Shown: positions 34,858 through 44,339, counted from the first letter of the stretch. The stretch: DNA of 64,000 nt from Alphaproteobacteria bacterium (GCA_018823325.1 JAHJIJ010000015.1:62001-126000); one strand, 5' to 3'. A program made the numbers and translations. Notes: generated from the letters alone by a model not told the origin.

Positions 34858-36195
34858 TCATGCCGCCTGCTGGCGTTCACTCAGGCTCGCCGCCCGCCGA
34901 CCCAGCCGTTGCGCCCAAGGGCTGTGCGGCTTGTGCGCGAGACGTTCAGCGGCGAAGGACTGTGCGAGTCCTGTCATGCCTGCGCACAATGCCGCATAAA
35001 TTGCAGTGAGCGAGAAGATATCCCGCTGTGCATGGCTGCCGCCGAAGCGCTGGGCAACGCCGCGAACAGCCGCGATCTTCTCGACGCATTCGCCATGGCG
35101 CCCGGCCTCGAATGCGATCAGCGCTTCCGCCAATGGGAGACCGACGGTCCGGGTCATATAGCCATTGTCATTCGGTTCGGCCGCAGCGCGGCGCAGGGTG
35201 CGCAGCGTACGCTCGATATCGGCCGTGCGGCCGGCGCCGAGAAAGGCCATCATCGCGTGAACATCGTTGAAGGCGTAAATGCCGTCCTCGGCAGCGCGCG
35301 CCCAGCACGCGGCAAGGCTGTCGAAGCGATCACCCAGCTCCACCCCTTCGAGCTTGAGGCGCCAGAGCAGGGCAGACGAATCGATCCATTCGAGCAGAAC
35401 CTGCGCGTCCGGATCGGGCCGCACATTCTCGTCGTAGAATTGGAGCACCGTCGTGATGTCGCCTCGATCGAGGTGAAGCAGCGCGAGGTGCCACCAGTTG
35501 TGATAGGCAAAGCCGCTGTCCGGCGCCCAGAAGCGGGCGTTGTCGGCCAGCCAGGGGATGCCCACATCGAGATCGCCACGCATTTCGTTGACATGCGCGA
35601 CGGCATGCACCGCCCAGCCATCGCGCGGATCGACCTCCACCGCTTCCCGCCCATACTGGTCCGCGCGCGCATAGGCGCCGCATTCCTCGAGGCCAAAGGC
35701 CGCCATGCCGAGGGCGTAGCTGCGGCCATCCTCACCAGGCGAGAAAGCGCGCAATGCCTGCAATGGCCAGTCACGCAGCTCGTGCTGCATGCCCAGGAAG
35801 AAGCAGCCAATATGCGCGTACTGCAGCGCCACCAGATCACGGGGGTGCTCGCGGGCCAGAAGGCCGAGCCGTGCAGTTCCTTGATGAAACCGCCCCTCGG
35901 TCCAGTCGTGCGCTGCCTGCAGATGCAGGCGCTCGCGGTCGTTGAGGTTGGCGGCCAGCCCTGCCCGCACGCTGCGGATTGCTTCATCCGCATAGGCCTT
36001 GTCCGTCTGCTGCACGAGCAGCCCGGCGCGCGCGGCCCAGGCGGCGCCGAACTGTGGGTCCTCGGCAAGCGCCGCATCCAGTGCGGCAATCGGGTCACCC
36101 CGATAGGTGCGAAGAAGGTCTAGCGCCTTATTGTAATGCGCAAGGGCGGCAGACGATGTGGTCGAGACTGAATTTCCGTAACGGTCTTTTAACAT
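34858..36195 (-). CDS. Tetratricopeptide repeat protein, TTC38-like
   Basis: 445 residues, helical throughout, with TPR-type repeats: LAHYNKALDLLRTYRGDPIAALDAALAEDPQFGAAW at the start and AHVNEMRGDLDVGIPWL plus YHNWWHLALLHLDRGD in the middle. The latter segments are characteristic of the tetratricopeptide repeat protein 38 family found in many bacteria and animals. No signal peptide. The function of this family is unknown. It is convergent with kup and divergent from the TetR gene. Confidence 0.8.
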   Translation of the reverse strand: MLKDRYGNSVSTTSSAALAHYNKALDLLRTYRGDPIAALDAALAEDPQFGAAWAARAGLLVQQTDKAYADEAIRSVRAGLAANLNDRERLHLQAAHDWTEGRFHQGTARLGLLAREHPRDLVALQYAHIGCFFLGMQHELRDWPLQALRAFSPGEDGRSYALGMAAFGLEECGAYARADQYGREAVEVDPRDGWAVHAVAHVNEMRGDLDVGIPWLADNARFWAPDSGFAYHNWWHLALLHLDRGDITTVLQFYDENVRPDPDAQVLLEWIDSSALLWRLKLEGVELGDRFDSLAACWARAAEDGIYAFNDVHAMMAFLGAGRTADIERTLRTLRRAAAEPNDNGYMTRTVGLPLAEALIAFEAGRHGECVEKIAAVRGVAQRFGGSHAQRDIFSLTAIYAALCAGMTGLAQSFAAERLAHKPHSPWAQRLGRRAASLSERQQAA

Positions 36196-36456
36196 GACAT
36201 GCTCCGATATTGGGGGCCGGAATACTTGCTCCGACGCCAGCTCAAGGCACGGATGACGTGCCTGAATGATGTGCAGTCTAGGGTCGCAGCCGCAGGACGA
36301 TAGAAACCTTGTGGTACTGTGGAAGAAGACGCCAAGTCTTACCCAATAGTTTCCGTATTTTAGGCGTGATTTATCTGATGCTGAGCGTGCACCTACGCAC
36401 GTCTCTTGGGCAAAAACCGCACTCGTGGTACAGTTCTGCGACGGGGGATTTCAGCA

Positions 36457-37080
36457 ATGACAGTGAACGTTCAGAGCAAAGGGGCGCAAACGCGGGAACG
36501 CATTCTGGACGTCGCCCAGACGTCGGTGTTGCGCAAGGGCTTCGGCGGCACCTCGATCGATGAGATTCTGTGCGAGGTCGGCATCACGAAGAGCGGCTTC
36601 TTCTACCATTTTCGCGACAAGAACGATCTCGCGAAGGGCATGTTGCAGCGCTATCTCGACACCGAATGGATGATCTTCGACGAGCTCTTTCAGCAGGCCG
36701 ATGCGCTGAGCGAAGACCCGCTCCACGCCTTCCTCATCTTCCTCAAGCTGTTTGCCGACAAGATGGGCGACTTGCCGAACGGCCATCCCGGCTGCCTTGC
36801 CGCTTCCTATGTTTATCAGGATTATCTCTTCAATCGCGACGTGCGCGCGATGACTACAGAGGGGCATCGCATCTGGCGGCGACGGTTCGGCGAGCGGCTT
36901 GCGGGGATTGCCGAGCAATATCCGCCCCGCGTCGAAATTGACCTTCAGGATCTGGCCGACATGCTCTCCGCCGTTGCCGATGGCGGCATCATCCTCTCGA
37001 AAAGCCTGTCCGATCCGCAAATCCTGCCGCGCCAAATTCTGCAGTTTCGCAATTATGTGAAGTTCGTCTTCTTGGGCTGA
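36457..37080 (+). CDS. TetR family transcriptional regulator
   Basis: 207 residues from ATG 36457, preceded by GGGGGAT. The N-terminal helix-turn-helix is typical: TRERILDVAQTSVLRKGFGGTSIDEI, VGITKSGFFYHFRDKNDLAKG. The C-terminal ligand domain (about residues 70-207) contains a conserved HPGCLAASYVYQD stretch seen in a TetR subgroup with a ligand-binding Cys. A short inverted repeat CGTGC-N6-GCACG at 36386-36401 upstream could be its own operator. It lies 150 bases upstream of the PepSY operon on the same strand. Confidence 0.88.
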   Translation: MTVNVQSKGAQTRERILDVAQTSVLRKGFGGTSIDEILCEVGITKSGFFYHFRDKNDLAKGMLQRYLDTEWMIFDELFQQADALSEDPLHAFLIFLKLFADKMGDLPNGHPGCLAASYVYQDYLFNRDVRAMTTEGHRIWRRRFGERLAGIAEQYPPRVEIDLQDLADMLSAVADGGIILSKSLSDPQILPRQILQFRNYVKFVFLG

Positions 37081-37138
37081 ACACGTGAGCGCCCAATGCT
37101 GCGCGCGAAACAGAAAGGGATCGCACCGCCGCTTCACT

Positions 37139-37157
37139 CTTGCGAATGCTTCTCAAT
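37139..37157 (+). promoter_or_regulatory. Fur box upstream of PepSY-ApbE operon
   Basis: CTTGCGAATGCTTCTCAAT differs from the Fur operator form ATTGCGAATCATTCTCAAT at only three positions. It begins 58 bases after the TetR stop and ends 75 bases before GTG 37233, so it is in promoter position for the PepSY-DUF2271-DUF4198-ApbE operon. This indicates iron-repressed expression. Confidence 0.75.
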
Positions 37158-37232
37158 ATATGCAATTGGGGCCTGGCAGATGATTCGGGATGCCGGCTGC
37201 GGTGGCTCGAAGCCGAATCCGGGGGGTTACAG

Positions 37233-37961
37233 GTGGACGTGCAGCGGGTGGACGGACAGGGAGCAGAAGAGCAGGCCGGCGGAGGCACCGCTGCCCGCGC
37301 TTCATCTGCGGCTGGCGCCTCACCCGCCCCTTCCCGCGCCACCAAGAGCAATCGCAAGGCGCGCACCTTCTGGCTCAAGCAACTCCACAGCTGGCACTGG
37401 GTGAGCGCGGCGATCTCGCTCATTGGCATGATGCTCTTTGCGATCACCGGGATCACGCTCAACCATGCTGCCTCGATCGGCGCGGCGCCGACCGTGAACG
37501 AGGCGTCGGCGACCTTGCCCGGCGCTCTGCTCGGCCTGCTGGAAGCGCCCCCGGAAGCAGACGATTCGCCGCTGCCTCCACCAGTGGCGCAGCATCTGCG
37601 CGAGGCCGTTTCGATCGATGCGCGGGGAAAGCCGGCGGAATGGACTGACGAGGAAGTTTACGTCGCGCTGCCGGGACCGGGGCGCGATGCCTGGATCAGC
37701 ATCGACCGGGAGAACGGCGCCATACTGGCCGAAACGACCGAGCGCGGCTGGATCTCCTACTTCAATGATCTCCACAAGGGCCGCAACACCGGCACGGCGT
37801 GGAGCTGGTTCATCGACATTTTCGCGGGCGCCTGCATCGTCTTCACCCTCACCGGGCTGCTGCTGCTCCAGCTCCATGCGCGGCACCGGCCCATGACCTG
37901 GCCGATGGTCGGGCTGGGTCTGCTCATTCCGCTCATCATCGCCATCCTGTTCATTCACTAA
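37233..37961 (+). CDS. PepSY-associated transmembrane protein
   Basis: About 242 residues from GTG 37233, preceded by GGGGGG at seven bases; ATG 37140 would add an unlikely extension overlapping the Fur box. A polar Ala/Gly-rich N-terminus leads to SNRKARTFWLKQLHSWHWVSAAISLIGMMLFAITGITLNH, the PepSY-TM signature with a conserved His in the first helix. A periplasmic PepSY-like domain follows (WTDEEVYVALPGPGRDAWISIDRENG), then LNDLHKGRNTGTAWSWFID and two C-terminal helices. Family members are iron- and heme-linked membrane electron carriers. First gene of the operon. Confidence 0.85.
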   Translation: MDVQRVDGQGAEEQAGGGTAARASSAAGASPAPSRATKSNRKARTFWLKQLHSWHWVSAAISLIGMMLFAITGITLNHAASIGAAPTVNEASATLPGALLGLLEAPPEADDSPLPPPVAQHLREAVSIDARGKPAEWTDEEVYVALPGPGRDAWISIDRENGAILAETTERGWISYFNDLHKGRNTGTAWSWFIDIFAGACIVFTLTGLLLLQLHARHRPMTWPMVGLGLLIPLIIAILFIH

Positions 37962-37976
37962 AGGCTGCGCTTCCCC

Positions 37977-38462
37977 ATGAAAAAGACCTCCCTTCTGATC
38001 GCCGGTCTGGTCGCTGCGCCGGCGACGTCCGCCAGTGCTGGCACGATCAGCATCACCATTCCCCGCCTCAATGTGGCCGAATATCACCGCCCCTATGTCG
38101 CGGCATGGGTGGAGCCGGCGGGCGGCGGCGCGGCGCAGACCATCTTCGTTTGGTATGACGTGAAGCTGCAAGGCCGCGAACCCGGCACCAAATGGCTCTC
38201 CGATTTGCGCTCATGGTGGCGCAAGGGCGGACGCAGCCTCAAGCTCCCCGCAGACGGCGTGAGCAGCGCCACCCGTGCGCCGGGCACGCATAAAATTGCC
38301 CTGCCCGCCAGCATCAAGCCGGGGCAGTACACGCTCTATGTGGAAGCTGCGCGCGAGACGGGCGGGCGCGAGATCGTCTCGATGCCGCTCGCCATTCCCG
38401 CAAAGGGCGGCTCTGTCTCCGGCAAGTCCGAACTGGGCGCCATCACCATTTCCGCTCGCTGA
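37977..38462 (+). CDS. DUF2271 periplasmic protein
   Basis: 161 residues with a signal peptide ending at ASA-G (residue 21). The mature domain has TISITIPRLNVAEYHRPYVAAWVE, TIFVWYDVKLQGREPGTKWLSDLRSWWR and a C-terminal SELGAITISAR, all typical of DUF2271. ApbE-linked flavinylation acts on Ser/Thr within short Gly-Ala motifs. The GAIT near the C-terminus is a possible but unproven acceptor. Spaced 15 bases after the PepSY gene. Confidence 0.85.
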   Translation: MKKTSLLIAGLVAAPATSASAGTISITIPRLNVAEYHRPYVAAWVEPAGGGAAQTIFVWYDVKLQGREPGTKWLSDLRSWWRKGGRSLKLPADGVSSATRAPGTHKIALPASIKPGQYTLYVEAARETGGREIVSMPLAIPAKGGSVSGKSELGAITISAR

Positions 38463-38491
38463 GTTTTCAAGAACCGAAAGGCCTTCAACCC

Positions 38492-39322
38492 ATGCGCATC
38501 AAGACCGCCCTGCTCGCCGCCGCCGCGATCATCGCCGCCGCCACGCCTGCCACCGCGCACCGCCAGTGGCTGCTCCCCTCCGGCACGATCTTCTCGGGTG
38601 AAGGCCCGTGGGTGACGGTGGACGCAGCAAGCTCAAACGACCTCTTCTATGCCGACCACAACGCCATGCGGCTCGACAATGTGAAGGCCTGGCGCCCGGA
38701 TGGCACCGAAGCGGAACTCAAGAACGCCGCGACCGGGCGCTATCGCTCCGTGTTCGACGTGCAACTCGATCAGCCGGGGACATGGCGGATCGGCAGCACC
38801 CAATCCGGCGTGATGGGCACATTCAAGGTGGACGGTGTCGAATGGCGCCTTGGCCCTGCACGCGGACCGGCGGCCAATGCGCCCAATCGCGTTGCGACCG
38901 TCGCAGAGATTCCGACCAATGCGACCGATCTCGCCATTACCGAAACGGGCGGGCGCAACGAGTTCTTCGCCACGCTCGGCGCGCCAAGTGCCATCAAGCC
39001 GCTGGGCCAGGGCCTGGAGATGGTGCCCGTCACACATCCTGCCGAGCTGGTGCAGGGCGAGTCGGCGCAGCTGCGCTTCCTGGTCGATGGCCAGCCCGCC
39101 GCCGACCTGAAGGTGACGCTGGTGCCGGGCGGCAAGCGCTATCGCGATTCCGAGGGTGTGTTTGAAGTGACGACCGATGCCGATGGCGTGGCGACGGTGA
39201 ACTGGCCGATGCCAGGCATGATCTGGCTCAACGCCTCGCTGCGCGACGACAAGCCCACCACGCCGCGCGCAACCCAGCGGCGGCTGAGCTACACGGCCAC
39301 GCTGGAAGTCATGGCGCCCTGA
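38492..39322 (+). CDS. DUF4198 periplasmic protein
   Basis: 276 residues with a signal peptide ending ATA-HRQW near residue 22. The mature protein begins HRQWLLPS, as DUF4198 proteins typically do. It carries a C-terminal Ig-like (NikM-type) domain with LVQGESAQLRFLVDGQPAADLKVTLVPGG and MIWLNASLR. This family includes metal-uptake accessory proteins. Third gene of the operon, two bases before apbE. Confidence 0.85.
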   Translation: MRIKTALLAAAAIIAAATPATAHRQWLLPSGTIFSGEGPWVTVDAASSNDLFYADHNAMRLDNVKAWRPDGTEAELKNAATGRYRSVFDVQLDQPGTWRIGSTQSGVMGTFKVDGVEWRLGPARGPAANAPNRVATVAEIPTNATDLAITETGGRNEFFATLGAPSAIKPLGQGLEMVPVTHPAELVQGESAQLRFLVDGQPAADLKVTLVPGGKRYRDSEGVFEVTTDADGVATVNWPMPGMIWLNASLRDDKPTTPRATQRRLSYTATLEVMAP

Positions 39323-39324
39323 GC

Positions 39325-40311
39325 ATGGATGCGCCGGTCCCTCGCATCGTGGTGCCACGGATCGATCCCGGCGCGCTTGTCGGGCTCGATGCGCGCGCGC
39401 CGGTGCGGGAGATCGGCGGCGAGACAATGGGAACGGTCTGGCGCGCACGCTTCTGCGCGGCGCCGGGCTTCGATGCGCAGGCGCTCGAAGCGCTGGTGCA
39501 AGTGCGGTTGGACGGCATCGTGGCAGAGATGAGCCATTGGGCGGCCGACTCGCTGCTCAGCCAGTTCGATGAGTCGGCCGGTGGCAGCTGGACCACATTG
39601 CCACCGGACTTTTCCGCCGTGATTTCCGCAGGCCTCGCGATTGCCGAGCGAAGCGACGGCGCGTTCGATCCGGCTATCGGCCGATTGACGGATCTGTATG
39701 GACTTGGACCGCGTCCTGCGGAGAGCGAGCCGGACGCGCAAGCCGTTGCGGAGGCTCTGGAGGTTTCAGGCTGGCGCCGGCTCGCCTTCGAACCCGCGAT
39801 GCGGCGGCTGCGTCAACCGGGCGGACTTTGGCTCGATCTCTCGGGCATCGCCAAGGGCTATGCCGTGGACGCGGTGGCGGACCTGCTGGCGCGCGAGGGC
39901 ATTCGGCATTGCCTTGTCGAGATCGGCGGAGAACTGTCGGGCCGGGGCATGCGCCCGGATGGCGACCCGTGGTGGGTGGACCTCGAAATTCCCGCCGGAA
40001 TGCGCGCACGGCCCATCCGCATCGCGCTGCATCAGATGGCGGTGGCGACATCCGGCAATTATGTGCGCGGGGCGCATACGCTCGATCCACGCAGCGGGCA
40101 GCGAGTGGAGAATGGCGTGGCCTCGGTGAGCGTGCTCCATACCCGTGCGATGGAAGCCGATGCCTGGGCAAGCGCGCTCACCGTCCTGGGGCTTCACGCC
40201 GGCGCTGCGCTGGCGATCCGGGAGGATCTGGCCGTGCACATTCTGGCCCGGCAGGGTGAAATGACCCGCGAGTGGATCAGCCCGGTGCTGACCGAGATGT
40301 TGGGCGATTGA
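39325..40311 (+). CDS. apbE: FAD:protein FMN transferase (ApbE)
   Basis: 328 residues of the ApbE family, which links FMN from FAD covalently to Ser/Thr of target proteins. Motifs: EIGGETMGTVWRA, DGAFDPAIGRL, LSGIAKGYAVDAVAD, EIGGELSGRG, HTLDPRSGQ and MEADAWASALTVLG, the last holding a metal-binding Asp. Unlike most periplasmic ApbE proteins, I see no signal peptide or lipobox in the first 35 residues. It starts two bases after the DUF4198 stop and ends the operon. Confidence 0.92.
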   Translation: MDAPVPRIVVPRIDPGALVGLDARAPVREIGGETMGTVWRARFCAAPGFDAQALEALVQVRLDGIVAEMSHWAADSLLSQFDESAGGSWTTLPPDFSAVISAGLAIAERSDGAFDPAIGRLTDLYGLGPRPAESEPDAQAVAEALEVSGWRRLAFEPAMRRLRQPGGLWLDLSGIAKGYAVDAVADLLAREGIRHCLVEIGGELSGRGMRPDGDPWWVDLEIPAGMRARPIRIALHQMAVATSGNYVRGAHTLDPRSGQRVENGVASVSVLHTRAMEADAWASALTVLGLHAGAALAIREDLAVHILARQGEMTREWISPVLTEMLGD

Positions 40312-40379
40312 AAACGTATCGCCGCAAGCGTTGATGCAGATCATGGCACGGACCGGGACCTCGGTGCAGACAGGGCGGC

Positions 40380-40952
40380 ATGAAACGCATCCTCCTGATC
40401 GACGGCCACCCCGATCCCGATCCGGGCCGGTTCATCCACGCACTGGCGCAGGCTTATGCTGATGGCGCGACCATAGCTGGCCACGAAGTCCGCCGCCTCG
40501 ACCTCGCGACGATGGACATCCCTTTCCTGCGCACGCGATCGGACTGGACCGACGCCGCGCCGCCGCCTGCAATCGCGGACGCGCAGGCGGATATCCATTG
40601 GGCCGAACATCTGGTGATTCTCTATCCGCTCTGGCTCGGCGACATGCCGGCCCTGCTCAAGGCCTTTCTGGAACAGGTGGCGCGCCCCGGCTTCGCGCTG
40701 GAACAAGGCACCGTGCCCAAGCCGTTGCTCGGCGGCCGCTCGGCGCGGCTGGTGGTGACGATGGGGATGCCGGCCTTTTTTTACCGCTTCTTCTACGGCG
40801 CCCACAGCGTGAAGAGCTTCGAGCGCAACATCCTCAAGCTCGTTGGCATCAAGCCGGTCTCCAGCTCGCTGATCGGCAATGTGGAAGGCGACGAAGCGGA
40901 CCGCACCAGCTGGCTGGCAGAGATGCGGGAGCTGGGGTCGGCTGCCGCCTGA
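40380..40952 (+). CDS. NAD(P)H-dependent flavin oxidoreductase (MdaB/NQO type)
   Basis: 190 residues, flavodoxin-like fold: RILLIDGHPDPDPGRFIHALAQAYADGA is the FMN/FAD pyrophosphate loop, followed by LVILYPLWLGDMPALLKAFLEQVARPGFA, the quinone-reductase signature. It should reduce quinones or flavins in the cytosol. It lies 69 bases after apbE on the same strand, so it may be a fifth, loosely attached member of that operon. Confidence 0.88.
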   Translation: MKRILLIDGHPDPDPGRFIHALAQAYADGATIAGHEVRRLDLATMDIPFLRTRSDWTDAAPPPAIADAQADIHWAEHLVILYPLWLGDMPALLKAFLEQVARPGFALEQGTVPKPLLGGRSARLVVTMGMPAFFYRFFYGAHSVKSFERNILKLVGIKPVSSSLIGNVEGDEADRTSWLAEMRELGSAAA

Positions 40953-40954
40953 GC

Positions 40955-41485
40955 TCAGTCCTTGCCCATTTCATTGGGATCGAACTTCAGCATCTGCGCA
41001 CTTTTCAGCGCCGGGTCCCAGTGCTCGGCGATCAGGCCGTTCTCGATCCGGTAGAAATCGAACCAGCTCGTGACATAGGGTTTGCCCTCCTCGTCCTTCA
41101 TCGGCCGCTCGCTCATCACCAGCACATAATCGCCCTCGGCAATGATGTTGACGATGGGCAGCGTGATGATCGGCGCGATCGGTCGGACAGGCCGCGAGCC
41201 GCGCAGGAAGGCGGCGAGCGCATCGCGCCCCGAGGCGACATTAGGATTGTGCTGGATATATTCGGGCGTGAAGAAACGCTCGACCAGATCGGCATGGCCG
41301 CCCTGCACGATGTGGCGATACATGTCGTACACCAGCTTTTTGTTCGCCGCGAGCTTCGGGTCCGAGCTGGCGAGTAGCGCCTGCTGCCCCTCCGCCGTTG
41401 CTACGACCTGAGCCGATGTTGAGGCGCCGGCGAGGCTGGCGGCCACCAGGGCGATAGCGAATGGAATGCGCGTGAACAGTTTCAT
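40955..41485 (-). CDS. Exported SnoaL/NTF2-like protein
   Basis: 176 residues from ATG 41485 with a signal peptide ending ASTSA-QV near residue 26. The mature domain is NTF2-like: NKKLVYDMYRHIVQGGHADLVERFFTPEYIQHNPNVASGRDALAAFL is the SnoaL-type region, ending in SWFDFYRIENGLIAEHWD. Such domains are small enzyme or ligand-binding folds; the substrate is unknown. Convergent with the oxidoreductase by two bases and divergent from the gene at 41592. Confidence 0.85.
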   Translation of the reverse strand: MKLFTRIPFAIALVAASLAGASTSAQVVATAEGQQALLASSDPKLAANKKLVYDMYRHIVQGGHADLVERFFTPEYIQHNPNVASGRDALAAFLRGSRPVRPIAPIITLPIVNIIAEGDYVLVMSERPMKDEEGKPYVTSWFDFYRIENGLIAEHWDPALKSAQMLKFDPNEMGKD

Positions 41486-41591
41486 GTTGCTTGTCCTCTC
41501 CTGTGCCTTTCCGCCTCTCGGCCGGCTGCTCTGGCCTTCCTGCCGGAAAGCGCCCATCTTGGCGAGAGAGGATGGCTTGAGGGAGACGGAG

Positions 41592-42062
41592 ATGGAACCG
41601 CGCAACAATGGCAAGGCACTCGACCTGCTCAACAATTTCCCGCTGCTGCTCATTCCGGTGCTGATCTACAATCTGGTGGCGTCTCTCTCCGGCGCACCCG
41701 CCGCCGATCAGACGGAACCCACACTGGCCGCCGCGTTGCGCGGCGAGGCTTTTCTGCTGCCGATGGCATCCGGCGTGGATCTGCTGCTGACCTGGGGCGA
41801 CATGCTGCTGTTGCTCGCCATCGTTTTCCTGCTGGTCGAAGTGGTGAAATCGACCCGGCGGGGCTCGGCGTCGATCATCAACCACATGCTGACCATGGCG
41901 GTATTCGTGCTGTGCGCAGTGGAGTTTCTGGCACTGCCGCGCTTTGCCAGCTCCACCTTCTTCCTGCTGACGATGATCGTGCTGCTGCAGGCCCTGACCG
42001 GGCTGTCGCTATGGCTTGCGGGACGCCGGAATGGCGAGGCGCCGGGCGCGAGCGAGGCGTGA
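41592..42062 (+). CDS. Hypothetical four-helix membrane protein
   Basis: 156 residues from ATG 41592, preceded by GGGAGACGGAG. Hydrophobic helices lie near residues 14-30 (FPLLLIPVLIYNLVASL), 57-83 (LLTWGDMLLLLAIVFLLVEVV), 95-116 (LTMAVFVLCAVEFLALP) and 119-140. No named family is recognised, though similar proteins occur in sphingomonads. The divergent NTF2-like gene shares its promoter region. Confidence 0.75.
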   Translation: MEPRNNGKALDLLNNFPLLLIPVLIYNLVASLSGAPAADQTEPTLAAALRGEAFLLPMASGVDLLLTWGDMLLLLAIVFLLVEVVKSTRRGSASIINHMLTMAVFVLCAVEFLALPRFASSTFFLLTMIVLLQALTGLSLWLAGRRNGEAPGASEA

Positions 42063-42095
42063 GCGCGTAACGGTTGAACGCAGGCGTTCGGACGA

Positions 42096-44114
42096 TCAGC
42101 GCAGGGAGGCGAGTTCAGCGGGCTTAGCCGTCTGCGCCATCTCGGCCACATCCGCCGTTGCACCGCCACGGAGCAGCGTGCCACAGGCGGGAGCCTCAGC
42201 GCGTTCAGGATCGACGAAGCCGAAGATCGCTCCCAGGTCCGGCATCATCATCGAGAAGCCGAACAGACGCTGCGGGCGGAACAACGCAACCGGCTCGCGC
42301 ACGACCACAGGATCGGCCAGCGTGCCACCGATAAGCAGCGGCGCAGGGCGGCCGAACCAGGAGCGATGCTTGCCATCCGCTTCCAGCCGCAGATCGAGCC
42401 GCTCGCCGCGCAGATCGATCTGGCCGCGCCCGCTCAGCACATACCCGTCGGTATCGATCAGGATGGGGTCGGCGATCGCCAGGCCATCCTGCACGGAGAA
42501 GGCGAGAAGCCCGCAATTGAGAGCGGTCAGATCATCAGCGCGCGCGTCGCGGCCAAACATGGCAGTGCGCAGGAAAGCCATGTCCAGTTCAGAAGCGCTG
42601 GCCCGCTGCATCCCCACGCTGCCCGCCGGGAGGACAAGCGCGATGCGGCCATTGGCATTGCCGATCGTCTCACGCAGCGTCTCGCCCCGCCCGCTGAGTT
42701 GGATGCGACCGCGCGCAAGAGCGGTGGATTGCTGCGGCGCGATGCCCCAGCCCGCGAGCAGCCGCCCCATCGGCGTAGGCGACAGGCGGATGTCATAGCG
42801 GGCAAGCGCCGGCCCGCTGCGCGCGTCGATATAGATGTCCGACGAGATGAAGCCGCCGGCAAGGTCGATACTGGCAGGCGAGAGCATCAGGCGCCCGTCG
42901 AGCAGAGCAAGGCGCATGGCGAGGTGGGACGGACTGAGCGGCGCGGCTGCGGGGCGCAAGCCCTCGATCTTCTCGGCTGTATAATCGATCACCGCATCGA
43001 AACTGCGCAACGCCTCCGCCGACAGGACTGCGTCGGGGATAAGGCGTGCGACGGGGCGGGTGGCCGGATCGTCCTCCCCCTCACCCAGATCATCAGCGCG
43101 CAAGCCAAGCAGCGCCATGCCATCACCGACATGAAGCGCTTGCGAGGCGAGCTTCGCCACGACACGCGGGCGCTCGCCGCGCTGATCGAGCGTGAGCGTG
43201 CCGGAGAGGTCCGTCTCACCGATCTGTCCGGAGATATGGCTGAAATGCCAGCCGCCACGCCGCTGGCCAAGCCGGGCGTTCAAAGCGAAGGCCGGTGCGA
43301 CCGAAAGATCGATGCTGGCCAGCGCAGCCAGTGCCGCCAGATCCGGGCCACGGGCGGATGCATTGAGATCTGCCCCGGCCAGCCGGAACGGGCCTTCGCT
43401 GCTTCCTTCCAGGCGGATGTCCAGCGCCTCGGCGCCCGCACCCAGCGCGAAGCGAAATGGCTGCCCCTCGGCGGACGCGGCGTGACCGCTGAGGCGGAAA
43501 TCCTCCTCCGCCACCTGCGCGCGCCCGGTGACGCGCACAGCGCCCGGCCCGCTGCCGACAATCTTCAACCAGCCCTCGATCCGCTCGCGCGGATCATGAT
43601 AGCGCAGCAGCAGGTCGTCGGCATCGATGCGCTGGACCATAGCGGGATCGAACAAGGCACCGGCCTTGCCGACTCGCCAGTTCGCCGCGCCGTCCGCCGC
43701 ATCACGCTGGAGATCGAGCGTGCCGCCGTGCAGGCCCAAGGTGCGTGGGCCATAATGACCGATCAGCAGATCGAAGGTGGAAAAGCGCGCAGTGATGGCA
43801 CGGACTGCAAGCAGATCCGGCGTTTGCGCCCAGGGCGCGTTGGCGATGCGCACATCGTCTGCGGAGAGATGCAGCGAAAGAGGCGTGACCAGCAGGCGAA
43901 TCCCGCCATCGATGTTGACCGCGCGCCCGAGCGCCTCACTGGCGCGGCGCTCGATCGGCTCGCGCAAAAGCTGCGCGCCGCCGGCCGCAAGCCCCGCCCA
44001 GCCGAGCAATGGCAACGCGAGCGCAGCCCAAAGCAGCGGGTGAAGGCGCCGAGTTTTCCGGATGTTCGGCCTATGGTCCGTGCCGTTACCGGGCGGGATC
44101 GGGGGGAGCGTCAT
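42096..44114 (-). CDS. AsmA family outer-membrane biogenesis protein
   Basis: 672 residues of the AsmA/TamB-like superfamily. One N-terminal transmembrane helix (about residues 26-48) follows a basic Pro-rich start. The N-terminal AsmA domain comes next (EALGRAVNIDGGIRLLVTPLSLHLSADDVRIANAPWA region). A long beta-rich segment and the C-terminal AsmA-like unit (TALNCGLLAFSVQDGLAIADPILIDTDGYVLSGRGQIDLRGE region) complete it. These proteins form grooves carrying phospholipid between the two membranes. It stands alone. Confidence 0.88.
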   Translation of the reverse strand: MTLPPIPPGNGTDHRPNIRKTRRLHPLLWAALALPLLGWAGLAAGGAQLLREPIERRASEALGRAVNIDGGIRLLVTPLSLHLSADDVRIANAPWAQTPDLLAVRAITARFSTFDLLIGHYGPRTLGLHGGTLDLQRDAADGAANWRVGKAGALFDPAMVQRIDADDLLLRYHDPRERIEGWLKIVGSGPGAVRVTGRAQVAEEDFRLSGHAASAEGQPFRFALGAGAEALDIRLEGSSEGPFRLAGADLNASARGPDLAALAALASIDLSVAPAFALNARLGQRRGGWHFSHISGQIGETDLSGTLTLDQRGERPRVVAKLASQALHVGDGMALLGLRADDLGEGEDDPATRPVARLIPDAVLSAEALRSFDAVIDYTAEKIEGLRPAAAPLSPSHLAMRLALLDGRLMLSPASIDLAGGFISSDIYIDARSGPALARYDIRLSPTPMGRLLAGWGIAPQQSTALARGRIQLSGRGETLRETIGNANGRIALVLPAGSVGMQRASASELDMAFLRTAMFGRDARADDLTALNCGLLAFSVQDGLAIADPILIDTDGYVLSGRGQIDLRGERLDLRLEADGKHRSWFGRPAPLLIGGTLADPVVVREPVALFRPQRLFGFSMMMPDLGAIFGFVDPERAEAPACGTLLRGGATADVAEMAQTAKPAELASLR

Positions 44115-44339
44115 GGCCGGACCACAACGCTGCTGAGCCCCGACACCAGTGCCGGAAGCTGGTCAATGCACCCACCGTTCATGCGGCGCGGATAGAGCCG
44201 GCAAGCTGAACAACGGCTGAGCATGATGTTGGAAGGCTGCTATCAGCCGCCTCCCCACGACATTGCGGCGTACCGGATGCTCGCCCTCACAAATCGGAGC
44301 CTCTGGAAAACCGGAACGCTTCAGCGGAACGAAGTCTGC

